NCBI GenBank assembly: GCA_001510575.1
Contig: LNGK01000005.1
Span: 1,743,234 to 1,807,233 of the forward strand
DNA length: 64,000 nt
Source of the DNA: Knoxdaviesia capensis
Taxonomy: Eukaryota > Ascomycota > Sordariomycetes > Microascales > Gondwanamycetaceae
Direction: 5' to 3'
Numbering within the stretch: the stretch's first letter is position 1; every line of letters starts with the position of its first letter. The notes under the pieces are model-generated. The model worked only from the letters and a program-made list of their open reading frames with translations, did not search any database and had not been told where the DNA came from. Shown piece by piece: positions 32,612-43,843 of this stretch. The position numbers were made by a program, and so were the translations under genes.

Positions 32612-35600
32612 TTTGGTTTCCCCCCCGGAGATTCCAGAAACAGTAACACCGGGCCGAAGATCGCCTCCGCCTAGCACGCGATCGGCTTTGTTACACGTTT
32701 TCCTGCAGAACGCCAAAAGAGTACTAGACGTTTTTTTTGCTAGCAGAGGAGACCAAAAAAAAACGGAAGGGGGAAATGTAAGACCACCTTTTTGTATCAT
32801 GATATTGTCGTCGCATATCATGTCTTCCAAGATATCAAGCCAGAAATTATCGGGGGTTTTGGTGTCACGAGTCAAGGCCCGTCACTGGATCAGTGTGATG
32901 TGATGATGGCACACAATTACACAGCCGGTGCGGTGTACTCTGAGCTCATTATCGCTCCTTTTTTTTCTGGTTTGTGGTACGGGTTCAAGTTGGAATCACA
33001 TAATTACCGCTTTCTTTCTCCTCGTATGCCGCCGTGATCAACCCCGATTCAGGCCAGACAGACACTGAACATCCCTCCCAAAAAATCTGGGAGGGGAGGA
33101 TAGGACAACGCAACAGCAGCTGCGATCACTTGATTCGCTGTTGGGTCTTGCATGAACATGCCCCACGCTTTGGAATTTCTCGTTCAGCCTTTCAGGCGCG
33201 ATATATCAGCCAAGCACTATAAGGTGGGTGGGTGTGAGTGGCGATACTGGCTAAAGAAAAACGGGAGGGACAGGTAAGAGAGACAAGACTGTACACAGTG
33301 GTGTTCAACTTCCTTCACTTTATCCTGTGACCGTTATAGGGCGACGACGTGCTGCAACTTCAGCATTGACACAGCGCATCGCCAACAGCGTGCAGAGGTG
33401 GTCGTCCTCAGTTCGAGGTGCACTCTGTAGGAGAAGCCTACAAAAAGTGTTCCTCACCACACTTAAGGTTGTGGGTGCCTTTCCTAGGAGAAGGCTTCCG
33501 GCTAAATAGAGAGAGAGGGTGATGATAGTTTTGAAGATGTTCGTTGACTGGAAAGGGGCATTAGGCTTTGTTTAGCTTAGCGACATTTAACATCTTTTAA
33601 ATTTCCCCGTCCTTACCCCGGTGAGCTCAAGAAATGAATTTCTTTTCCCTCTGCTCTCTTTCCTGTCGCTGTCGATCGGCCCTGCTAAATCGCATAAACC
33701 ACACGGCCGTGACGCTTCGCCGATGGAGCCCTTAGACTGTCAACTCCTCTCTTCTTTAGCTTGACCAGGGGTATTTCTGTTATAAAAAAGAAGAAGCAAA
33801 AACGTGGCGGTTTTGCGGTGTAATATTTGGCTTTTCAGGGATCGGGGGCTCAAGAAGGAAGAAGTATCGGCGGTACCATGCAGAGAAGATTATTTTTGTT
33901 CTCGTCGCTCTTCGGAACGAGAGGCGGGCCCGGGGTACGTTTTCTTCTATCGATAGCCTGGAGAAAGGAAGTCGACAGTGCTGCCTCACACGGTGTTGTA
34001 TCCAGGTATGTCGCATTGTGCGGGTCCAGCCTGTGGAGGTGAGGTTGATTTTGGCGATAAAAAAGATTCGAGGGTTTTGTGAGGAGACTGAGAGAAGGTT
34101 GAACAGTAGTACTCTGACTTCGACTGTAGTACAGACTGCCACCATAGTTCCGTTGGAAGTGGGATTGGCATGAATGGCTTCGGGCTTTTTGCGGGGGGGC
34201 GTGGGTTCATGGAAGTTTGATGCGTGGAGAAGAAATCATGAATGAGAGAGACAAGATGGGAGGGAAGGGTTTGCTTCTTCATCCCATTTTCTCACGTTCC
34301 CAAGTCACCTGCCGGGAAAACGAGAAGGAAGGAAAGAGCCGGCTTCTGTCTAGCTTACTATTCATTTAAACCCCCCATAATCTCAACAGAGCCTCAATCT
34401 GTCCAGGTTTCTGGGATGGAACGAAATCAGGGTGTGGGTGGGTGGACGGAGTATCACCGGTGGATGCTGAGACACAAAGTCGACTGAAAGAAACAGATGG
34501 CGAAGTGTGTTCTTTATTGTCCTACTTTGGGCATCAATCATCTTCCGACGCCTCTTTCCTCCTCTTGGGATGGAATCACCAGGACCCTGAACCTCAAGTT
34601 CTCTGTCCTCCTTTCCTCACCAATGATATGTATACTGTATATTATCATCTGCATTCGGCCCTGGTTGAGATGATCCGACAACGATCGACAACGATCTGGA
34701 ATTAAAACCAGCGAAAAATACATGTGCTTAGACTTGTATCCGGTGACCGGTGGGCATATATCACAAGAAGGTCCGATGTTGAAGCATGCCGGTGTACGAT
34801 ACAACAGCAGCAAGCAAATAATGGCAAATCCACATCCACCACCCGGCCGGCCGGCCGGACTTTGCTGGTCTGTTCTAAATACAGTAGAACACACAAAACA
34901 CACACACACCTCTTGGCTTTTGGCTGGCCTGTTCGCCAGATCTTGAAGAAAAGAGGTTAGTCAAAAAACCAGAAGTCGGCCCAGGGGACTTCACCTGCTG
35001 ATTGATTGGATGAGGCGCGGGAATGCATGTAGGCTCCGAAATATTGCCCGGAGTGTCAGCGAAGCTACTTGTTCCATACAGTACAGCAGGGGGCTTCTTC
35101 GGCCTAACATCAGGACAGAGACAAGGACCGAACCACTGAAGATCCGCCGACCGCGACCACCGGGGGGGGGGAAATGGTTGATCGTAGCATCATAACGGCG
35201 GCTGTGCGTTTGATACCTGCCAGACGTGAGCAAAATGTTCCTCGGGACCTTTCAAGCGTCACGATGTACTGTACTGTATGTACCAACCTTTACTTACGTA
35301 TGTATGTGATGAGCGCGATTCTACCATCTTCAGTTTTCACGTACATATCCTTTTGATTTTGTGTTATTTCTTGCATACTGAGAACACTATAACGAGACAT
35401 GTTAGCCATTTCAGCAGCTGTTCCGGCTTGTGATGTGATGGACCCTGACCACGGTGCGCGACACAGTATTTAATACCTCCTGTTTGGGCCGATAGGGCGC
35501 ACAGTCCCTTTTAACCGTCGCTGAAAAAACAGTTGCAGACGGGGGGCCGGAGTGCCTGTAACACTGTGTTAATTTGGGGGTCAAGCAGCAGCCGACAGGT

Positions 35601-36706
35601 ATTATTTATTATTCTGTCTTTGCTTCACTTTCCTCCCACTTTGTTAAATCCCCACTATTCGGCCGGCGAAACCGCCGCAAGCGAGGCCATCAGAAACAAA
35701 CACGCCTGGGGGGTGGGAGTGAATGAATCGGCCTTCCTGTTTCTCTCTCTGCGTGTTAGTCGCTTTGGGGGGTTTTCAGTACAGCCCGTTAACCCCGTTA
35801 ATTTGTGTGAAGCGGGCCTTCTTTTTTCGATGCAAGGCAATCTGGTGAGAAGGAAGGAGTCGCTCGCTCCTGCATTTCTGGTTGAACAGGGAGTTTCTGC
35901 TTCTTCTTTCTGTTCTCGTTCTCGTTAATGGTTCTTTCTCACATGTGGCTCAGGGAAATCAACCCGACGACGCACCTTCCCTTCCACCACCCGCTGGACA
36001 GGCGCGCTATAAGTTCCGGTCTTTCCACGCTAAACGGTGGGTTGTTTTTTTCCCCTTGTTTCTTGTCGGCCACCCACGCTTCGCCTCCCTTACACCAAAA
36101 GAAAAAATTGCCGGCAAGACACACACCCTGTTTTTAACTAGATCGTAGTTCCTCTCCACATTCTAGCTCCGAGAAACTGGCCGTGGCCGCCCCACCCCAT
36201 GGACGGGGTTTGTTCCTGCCTCTGACAGAAATGACGAGCGGTGCCCTTGGTGTCGGATGGTTTCCTACAGTACTACACTTTCCCTCAGCGCATCCACAGT
36301 CGGTCGGTCGCTGCTTCCCGACGAGAACAAACACCGCAGAACACACAGAACCCGTACAGACATTTCATTCATATGCACATTTCCTCCTCATAATTCCGTA
36401 ACCCGTAGTGCTACACGACATTATTGCACCCAGCAACAGCAAACGCAACCTGCTTGAATTGCTCTGTCTCTTGTCACATGTGCATGGAATTTTCGGTGCT
36501 TTGCTCGCTTCAATTCCTCCGGGGCGCTCCTCCCTCCTTCGTAGGGTCCTTTCCCAGTTTCCCTCAATCGCTCCTTCTTTCAGTCCCCCGGCCGTCATAC
36601 CCCATAAAAAAGTCACCACACTGTATACAGTACACGGGTAACTTTTACCACCCTTAAAGTGCTCTTATAGGGGACCATCTACAGTGCCAACTGTAACTTC
36701 GGCCTT

Positions 36707-37735
36707 TTGGGTCCTTCCCGGAAAGGTTTTTTTCTTCTTCTTTTCACCCCCCTCCTCGCTTTTTCGTTTTGTTCCTTCCCATATTACCCGCTTTCCTCTT
36801 TTTCCCTGAACATCGATCGCATCCTTTCTTCCCAGCTCACCCAATTTACCTCCAAATCTCACCCTCACTTCGCATTTCTCTCTCTTCTGTCCGTTTTCTT
36901 GACTTCATATTTCTCCGGCCTTCTATTTTTCTTCTTCATAATCATCTCCAGCCTTGTTCTTTTCTTCCTCATTGTATTGTATCGCGCTAGCCTCAGATCT
37001 TCGACCTTTTCTTTTCTTTTCGCATTAATCCATACACCTGTCGTTTCGTCGCCTTTTTCATCTTCTTCTCACGGCTCCGCCAACACAAAACCGTTGCCAT
37101 TTTTTAGACTTTCTTCGACGATATCCCATCGAATCTTCTCTCACTCATCATTGTCGCTTTGTATTCCCGATTATAATTCCACCACGCGTCTGGCCTCATT
37201 GGTAGAGTCGACCGAATCCTCTTCTTTTCGTGACAAATCTATCCACTCGAAATCGTCGTGATATATATCACCCAGTCGACACCTTTCAGTTGTTCGTCGG
37301 AATCTATCTACTTAGACCTCACCGAGAATTTAAAATATCGCAAGACGCGACACGGAAGTCCCGAAATTCTGAAGCGAAAACCAAGACTCCGCCCCGAGAT
37401 TTACACCTCCGAATATCAACAATCACGACCACCAGTTTCGGACTTGCCGTCTTCTACCGTTGGCAGTCACCACGGGATATCTTATCTTCGCCTTCTTTCG
37501 GATCCTACCATGTACCGTGCCGAAGTCGACCATCTCTTTCTCTAGCATCCCCTCTGATATCTCAGACGGCTTTGCCTCATCCTGCAGTTTGGGCCATCGC
37601 CCCTCGGCTTCTGTGAACTGCAGTCACACCCCATCCTTGTCCACCCTCCGCGTCTTGATGCTCAACATACCACTTCTGTAGCTGGCCGTTTTCCCCGTTG
37701 CTCGTCGGCGATCTCGCCCAGCAGCATTGTAAACC
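36707..37735 (+). other. Long pyrimidine-rich leader of the F-box gene
   Basis: About 1 kb of ctt/tct-rich DNA precedes the F-box ATG at 37736. A 184-codon frame at 36707-37261 is rich in Ser/Phe/Leu as expected from pyrimidine bias and is not taken as coding. Several upstream ATGs lie in the last 300 bases, so translation of the main frame may be dampened by upstream frames if all of this is transcribed. Confidence 0.5.
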
Positions 37736-39508
37736 ATGGATCCACCACATATCACGGAGTTCGCCTCCGAGCGATACTTCAGCAAACTTAACCGGCTCCG
37801 ATCCGAACCCGGATCCAGCTCCCAAGACGGCGCCGCCGCTACCTCCGCCTCCGCCTCCGCCGCCGCCGTCTCCTCGACACAAGTTGTCGAATCCCCTTCC
37901 TATCTCAGCCACCCGACTCTCCAACCAAACTTCATCCTCCCCCTTCGCGAGTCGAAATCCTTAAATGTCCCCGCCGAAGTTATCAGGCCGACCGAGCAGA
38001 AGCAGAAGAGCCGACTTTTGCACTTCCGCTCCAAGATCCACCTCAACAAGCAGTTCACCTCCACTGCTGTCGAGTCGGTGCCAGCCCCTCTTCCTCTTCT
38101 CACTCCCACAGTTAGCGCTCCGACCCCGGCCAAGCCTATCGATCTTGCCATAAGACGGAGAAGCATCCTCCCATTGGACCAGCTCTTCCGCTCGCTCCCG
38201 AATGAACTTCAAATCCAAATCATTTCTTCCGTCTCCCTCGCCGATGTTCTTAACCTGCGACTCGTCTCACGGTCATGGCACGAGTTGATAACCCTTAACG
38301 AAGCCCCCATTGTCTGGCACCACCTCGGCCAACATATCCCCGCCTACGCCCTACGTCTATACCCCCCAGCCGAGCCTGTTGCTCTCAACTTCCACTATCT
38401 ATGTGGTTTGTGGCACCGGTTACACGTCGCTGCGAAACTGTCCCATCTGATGTGCGAGTGGATAACGAAGGAGATCTTTTTGAGAACCACCGAGGCTCAA
38501 AGACTCGAGTTTGCCCCACAAAGAGAACGCATGCGACGCCGTCTTATCCCGCTTCTCTTTACCGTTTTCCACTTCTTTGAGATGTACCGCAAGCTTCACC
38601 TACAACACATCAACGACAACAACGGCCACGGCATGCTCCATGAGCCGTACACCTTGAATCCAATCGAGGCCAAGATTATGAATATGTATGACGACAAGAC
38701 ATTATTACGTGTTCACGAGGTGTTTCCCCTGGTGATCTCGTCCTTTTGCCGTCAGCTCCGACCTCCCTCGTATGTTGGTCGTTTCGAACGAGGCCTACGA
38801 GGTTACCTCAAGGACAAGGCCCCGGACGAGGTGCATGTCGCCATTCTCTGCATCGGAGGATTGCGGCAGGTTGAGAAGTTTTGGGAGATCAAGCGGTATA
38901 ACGCCCGTCGAAGCGAAGTCGACGTGTGGTATGGCAACCTGACCAAAGACCTTCACCCGGAGACGCTCCAGCTCCAGCAACAACCACAACAACAACATTA
39001 TCATCACATCCCTCTCCAAGCGCCGACTGTGAAGCCGAAGCGCAAGTTCCTGAGCGTGGTTCGGAAGAAGACACTGATTGCTCTTCCCGACGTTAAGGAA
39101 GCCGCAAAGGCCATGGAGGCCGTCGACCTCAATGCCACATCCATTCCGCCCAGTGTCCCGATCATGAACGCCAACGATCACAACGACTCTCTGCCGTTTG
39201 TGTTCAGCACCAGTCTTTCGGCCGGCATGCCCATGGCTGACCTCGATGTCCAATCAGTGGCTCAGCTGTTGCCAGACCTGCCAGTTCTTCAACAGATCTG
39301 GCTGACCACAGCCGAGGCCTTGATTCTCGATCGCAAGATTGTCGACCGGTCTCAGGATATCAAGCGGAACGCCCAAGTGATGCTTGACCTGATCCGCGAA
39401 GAGGGCATGGATGATGAAGACGAGTGGTGGTACGGACGCGAGGCACCCGAATCCGTCCGGCCACAGTTGGCAACATTAGACGAGGAGGATATTATCGAAA
39501 GCATTTAA
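37736..39508 (+). CDS. F-box protein
   Basis: A single exon of 590 residues. An F-box lies at about residues 143-185 (LDQLFRSLPNELQIQIISSV, then SLADVLNLRLVSRSWHELI), which should bind Skp1 and place the protein as a substrate receptor in an SCF ubiquitin ligase. The N-terminus is Ser/Ala-rich. The region after the F-box is largely helical, with no WD40 or leucine-rich repeats visible, so the substrate-binding part is not a standard type. A Gln/His-rich linker is near residues 413-425, and the C-terminus is acidic (EDEWWYGRE...DEEDIIESI). The start is supported by the in-frame ATG directly after the pyrimidine leader. Filamentous fungi have dozens of such orphan F-box proteins; the target is unknown. 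Confidence 0.85.
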   Translation: MDPPHITEFASERYFSKLNRLRSEPGSSSQDGAAATSASASAAAVSSTQVVESPSYLSHPTLQPNFILPLRESKSLNVPAEVIRPTEQKQKSRLLHFRSKIHLNKQFTSTAVESVPAPLPLLTPTVSAPTPAKPIDLAIRRRSILPLDQLFRSLPNELQIQIISSVSLADVLNLRLVSRSWHELITLNEAPIVWHHLGQHIPAYALRLYPPAEPVALNFHYLCGLWHRLHVAAKLSHLMCEWITKEIFLRTTEAQRLEFAPQRERMRRRLIPLLFTVFHFFEMYRKLHLQHINDNNGHGMLHEPYTLNPIEAKIMNMYDDKTLLRVHEVFPLVISSFCRQLRPPSYVGRFERGLRGYLKDKAPDEVHVAILCIGGLRQVEKFWEIKRYNARRSEVDVWYGNLTKDLHPETLQLQQQPQQQHYHHIPLQAPTVKPKRKFLSVVRKKTLIALPDVKEAAKAMEAVDLNATSIPPSVPIMNANDHNDSLPFVFSTSLSAGMPMADLDVQSVAQLLPDLPVLQQIWLTTAEALILDRKIVDRSQDIKRNAQVMLDLIREEGMDDEDEWWYGREAPESVRPQLATLDEEDIIESI

Positions 39509-39512
39509 GCAT

Positions 39513-39513
<1 letters not shown>

Positions 39514-39545
<32 letters not shown>

Positions 39546-39579
39546 CGAAGTTTTTATATATATATATATATATATATAT
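39514..39579 (+). repeat. Adjacent (CA)n and (TA)n microsatellites
   Basis: (CA)n at 39514-39540 is followed, after a 14-base spacer, by (TA)n at 39555-39579. The first unit begins 5 bases after the F-box stop codon, so both repeats are in the 3' untranslated region. Confidence 0.95.
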
Positions 39580-41537
39580 GGCGGCGTTTCCGGGAATCTT
39601 TCTTCCATTGGGTGTTCTCCGTTTCATTTTTTTCTTCTTTTTTCGCTCCAGGTTCTAGATATCATCAGCATATACAGGCGTTTGCATGTTTTCTCTCTCT
39701 TTTCATGTCATGGGGACCATTTTGGGCGCTTGATTTTTGTTTTATTATGCCTCGTCAGGCTTGACGACATACGCCCTCTACCATAACCTGGTTACGAACG
39801 TCTCTTTCCCTATATAACATTCTTCTTTTTCTTTTGTTTCGAACCTTGACGGACGATTACATTGTCCTGTGCCATTTTGTTTACCTCTTTTTCTTCGTGG
39901 ACTACCGTGTGTTAGTGAGCGTTTTTCATTTTTGGGGGGCCGGGGAGTTTATCCCGGACCTATCTACCTCTCTATTTAAAAAGGAAAGGGGGACGGATCA
40001 AATAAACCGTGTATACTTTTTTTGGTTCATGTTCATGAACTTTGTGTGGATGTGCTTGCTGTGTGCAATCTCGTATGATACATGGCTGTATCGTGAGTGA
40101 TTCATGTCTGCCCTTTTGCTTGGTATCGAAAGGTGTATATTTATTTGCGGATAGGGCAGGCAATGGACCTAACTACATAAGTAGGTAAGTAGGTACGTGA
40201 GTTTTAGCGGAGTGTCGACTTCCTTACATTTTTATTTTTGGTCTTGCCATGCTTTCTGGGGTAGCCACGTTATCCCGCTTAGCGTGCACGACCTGACAAC
40301 ATGACTCCGGTTCTAGCTTCATATGTCAACATTTGGATGAATCACCCGTCGACCGCATCTCCCCAGAAGTATTCAGGATTGGTCCCAGGTGTCTGTCACA
40401 TGGGTGGGATATACTGATAGAGACACATAGGCACAGCAAAATCTGAAGTTATTCGTCGACTTTAAGGACACAATATATACCAGTTGACTGCCAGCGTGAA
40501 GAAGACTCAAAGAAAGACAGAGATAGAGCCCCGAAGTCATGTTAGATCCCTCATATTACCAGTTAAGAAACTCCAAAGAAGCAAAGCATAGAAGCACACT
40601 TAACAAAAGGAAAAGACCGGGGAAAACTAAGGGCAAAAAACACGTAAATTACGGAGACGGAGATGGAAGGGTCAAAAGGTATGGATTGAGCAAAAACAAG
40701 GAGGGTTAAAATGAGAATGAAGCAGGTATCCTCCCTCCCTTCCCCTCCTCCATTTCCCCCCTACTATCTTTTGAGAAGAGCAAGACAATAAAAAAAAAGA
40801 AGAAATAAAGAAATAAAGCCACCCCATGGTTTTTTGCAGATATAGAGAGAGAAAAAAAAGGAGGTGTAAGCCCGAAACTAGAAACATCAGATGAGACACG
40901 AGGCACACGCAGGCATACAAATAGCAGTAGATATGAAAGAGTTAAAAGATGAAAAAGAGACCGGTCATTCAGGAGAGGGGGGGTAGTATCTTTGGAGGTG
41001 TGCTTTTGTGCCTGCTTTTGTGCCTGCTTTTGAAATCATGAACACGATTGCTCGATATCTGATAATACATGATGATAATGAAAGAGGGAGAGGGAGACAC
41101 ATGCCAGTAAGTGAGAAGAAAAAATTATATATAAATGAGTCAAAAGAGAAACGACATTTAAAAACAAAGAAATGGGGGGGGATGGGGTCATGGGTCTCTC
41201 AACTGCTAAATAGAGAGATTTAAGAAAGTTGCAAGGAAAGGAACATATGACAGAAGGGGATGGACATGATATAATGGATGGAGATTTGTGTCCCTCTTGC
41301 GAGGCAAACGCCTATGTGACAGACCAAAATGAGGAAAAAAGGAGATACAGAAAGGAAAGAGAACAAAACAGAGACAGGTGGGAACATTACTGCATGTGGC
41401 TTTTAGCACCATCTTGCCAGAGTGCAGATAGCAAGAGAGGATAGAGGGGGGAAGAGAATAATTCAACAAATACTGGTCCTCCTTTGTGTACATCCAGGCC
41501 AACCAAGCACAGGATGGACATGGTCAGAATGATACAT
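39580..41537. other. Convergent 3' region between the F-box and AT-hook genes
   Basis: About 2 kb of 3' flanks. It holds T-rich and A-rich tracts and three tandem copies of a 12-base unit (TGCTTTTGTGCC, last copy partial) at about 40998-41030. No coding frame is supported. Confidence 0.55.
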
Positions 41538-43843
41538 CTACCCAGTTGGCCGTTGCATACGCATGTATAGCTGCTGCGCATCCGCGTTCATCGCCGGAAG
41601 ACTTCTCAAGCTCAGGGCCGATGGATCCTGATCATAGCCCCGAGCAGTGGAGCTAGCATCCCGTCCTGCAGTCGTGCCGCTAGCCGAATTAGCCCCTGAC
41701 AGGTTTGTTGAGTCCATCGACGTATAGGTCGACTGCGGGAAGGGAGTCGGAGCCGAGGACATGCTATGGCTGCCGAAATCCGATGTGCGGTTAAGAGATA
41801 GGCTTTGCAGTGGCTGTGACGGCCGGGAGTGAGTCCGGTCGGCCTGTATGTAGCCAGACGTATCGGGGTAATGCTGCTGTTGTTGTTGCTGCTGATGTTG
41901 GGAAGGCGGTTGGTTTTGCGAATAGTATTGCTGAGCCGCCGCCGCCGCCGTCGAGGGGTACTGGCCCTGGACACTCTGATACTGTTGCATGTTGCGAGCA
42001 GCTCCGTAAGTGTCGTACGCTGACGAATGCATGCTAGACGGCATGGCTTGCTGCTGAACTCCATGCATATTCGGCCCGGAATGGCCTGGATCTGCTCCTT
42101 GAATTTGTTGTGTTCGCCCGTCGTGTCGCGCGTACTGGCCAGAAACCGCCGACATAGATGCCGCTCCGGTGATATGTGGACCACCGCTAGCGCGCATTCG
42201 CTTTGCTGGGCGATCATTACTATACGGATTTGGCCCGCTCGGCGTGGCCGATGCTCCTGCCCCGGGTCCCTGTGCTCCGGACAAAGCGCCGGTGCCATCC
42301 TCGGCGTTATGAGGCCGCTTGTGCTGAGACTCGAAGTCGCCGTAGTGAGAAGAGTTATCACCCGCCATTGGCATGGCTCCAGTATTCGTGGCCGCCGGGC
42401 CAAGAATAGCCGACAAATCATCTATATTAGAAGGCGGCTGCCCTTCAGAATGGTCATCGGGTCCAGACCCCTTAGGCTTGTTTTTGGAGCCTTTCGGGCG
42501 TCCAGGACCAGACCGTTTTGGCTGTGAGTCTGGCGTGCCATCCATTGACGGCATATCTGGCACAGCGGGCTTGGGCTTGTTCTTCGAGCCTTTCGGCCGG
42601 CCACGTCGACGGACACTTCCTAGATCCCCTGACATCTGGCCCGACGGCGTGACAGGCGTGACCCCATCGCCTGTTGGGGGATACTGCCCACTGGTGGGAG
42701 TATCCAGGTGTGGTCTGCCAATGGCCTCGTCGCTGGCCGATCCGGCAGCTGGACTCTCTTGCGTATAGTCGGCAGAGCTATGCTCAGCTAGGTGAGGAAG
42801 AGTTTGGTCTTTGGGAAGGGGGGTCGACGTGAAGCTCAAATTGTTATGCCGGGAAAGCGGAGATGACACATCGGTGTCGTTGTTGCCATCCCGGGATTGA
42901 AATAGCTGTTGGCGAGTTGCATAGGCACCATGGGGGGGTTGCTGCCCGTGTCTGGGATCAAGACGCTGAGAGGCATCGAGAGGATTGGAGGTGTGTTGTT
43001 GGTGCTGTTGCTGTTGCTGCTGGTGTTGCATAGACTGTGATGTGCGCGGAGCATTCTGGGGCACAGGAAATATCTCGGCCAGCCACCCGACGAATAGAGC
43101 ACCCGATCCATTAGCATGGGTACTCATGGGAAATCCTCTATCGCCAGACGAAGGCGGCCCTCCAGGGTTTGATCCGAAGTACGCCAGGGCGGCGCACAGC
43201 TGCTCGACTACTGTAGGGGGTGGGAGAGAGCGGAGAAAGGCCAGGAGCCGGGTCTGCTCATTTTTGACCTCGATTGGAGACAACAGTGACCCTCGAGGTG
43301 GCGTGGGAGCGGACGCCGGTGCTGGTACAGACGATACTGACGGCCATTGACTTGAGGGGGTATGAGCGTAAGTGCTCACTTTGTTGTTTCCGATGGGGTT
43401 GTTCGGGCCGTTGTTGCTGGCACTGGAGTTGGTGGTGTTATTAAGTTTGCTGCCGGTGTGCATGGACGACGACATGGACGCCGGTGTCGAATACGCCGAG
43501 GGCATCTGGGGTGAAAGCCCAATGCTGCTTCCACGCTTAATTGGAAGGTAGCCGTCTTTCTGAGCTTGCATGGCGGCAGAAATTGTGCCTTCGCTGGTGA
43601 GTCGAGCAGCGTGCTCGGCGCGGTCAACGGAGAAGTGCTGGGCCGGCGGAACGGCAGAAGAGTCCGGGTCTGGGAGTTGTGTAGAAACGGCGCCTCTGCT
43701 CGGACTGGGAGCAAATCGCATAACTTCGAAATTACCACTTCCTGCTTGAGTCTTCCCCTGGAGGATACTCGGAATGGGGTTTCGACGCCGTCCGTCTCGT
43801 CGTTGGGCTACTTGAGCAGCAGGATGAATCGGGGTAGAAACAG
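41538..43843 (-). CDS. Q-rich protein with two AT-hooks (5' exon unresolved)
   Basis: The main exon on the minus strand runs from 43843 to 41538. An ATG at 43721 would give 727 residues, but the frame stays open through QAGSGNFEV to an acceptor at about 43844 (gcttgtttag, branch ctaac), so a 5' exon is likely. A short ATG exon at 43972-43909 with donor gtgtgc fits in phase but is not certain. Two AT-hook cores occur about 30 residues apart, RRRGRPKGSKNKPK and GPGRPKGSKNKPK, with a duplicated 11-residue block. The rest is low-complexity with poly-Gln, poly-Ala, Ser and Pro. A more ordered segment is PIEVKNEQTRLLAFLRSLPPPTVVEQLCAALAYFG. AT-hooks bind the minor groove of AT-rich DNA, so a chromatin or transcription role is likely; no named orthologue is recognised. 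Confidence 0.8.

Larger units (their letters stand above)
25027..36706. other. Gene-poor block without a firm gene
   Basis: About 11.7 kb in which frames are mostly under 140 codons and overlap on both strands without coding character. It includes the upstream region of the minus-strand unknown gene (25027-26000), scattered CT/GA tracts, short GTACTGTACAGT-like words, an assembly gap at 32488-32589, a hairpin at 31309-31344 and a possible gene remnant at 28.3-28.75 kb. Base composition looks like ordinary intergenic DNA, not AT-rich as RIP-mutated repeats would be. No terminal repeats or reverse transcriptase-like frames are visible. Confidence 0.55.

Noticed and set aside
33426..33476. Small hairpins TGTAGG-agaag-CCTACA and CCACA...TGTGG
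   Set aside because: Stems are only 5-6 bp and separate; this is common by chance in 64 kb.
36707..37261. A 184-codon plus-strand frame with hydrophobic stretches
   Set aside because: The Ser/Phe/Leu-rich translation is what a pyrimidine-rich leader produces in any frame; no conserved motif is visible.
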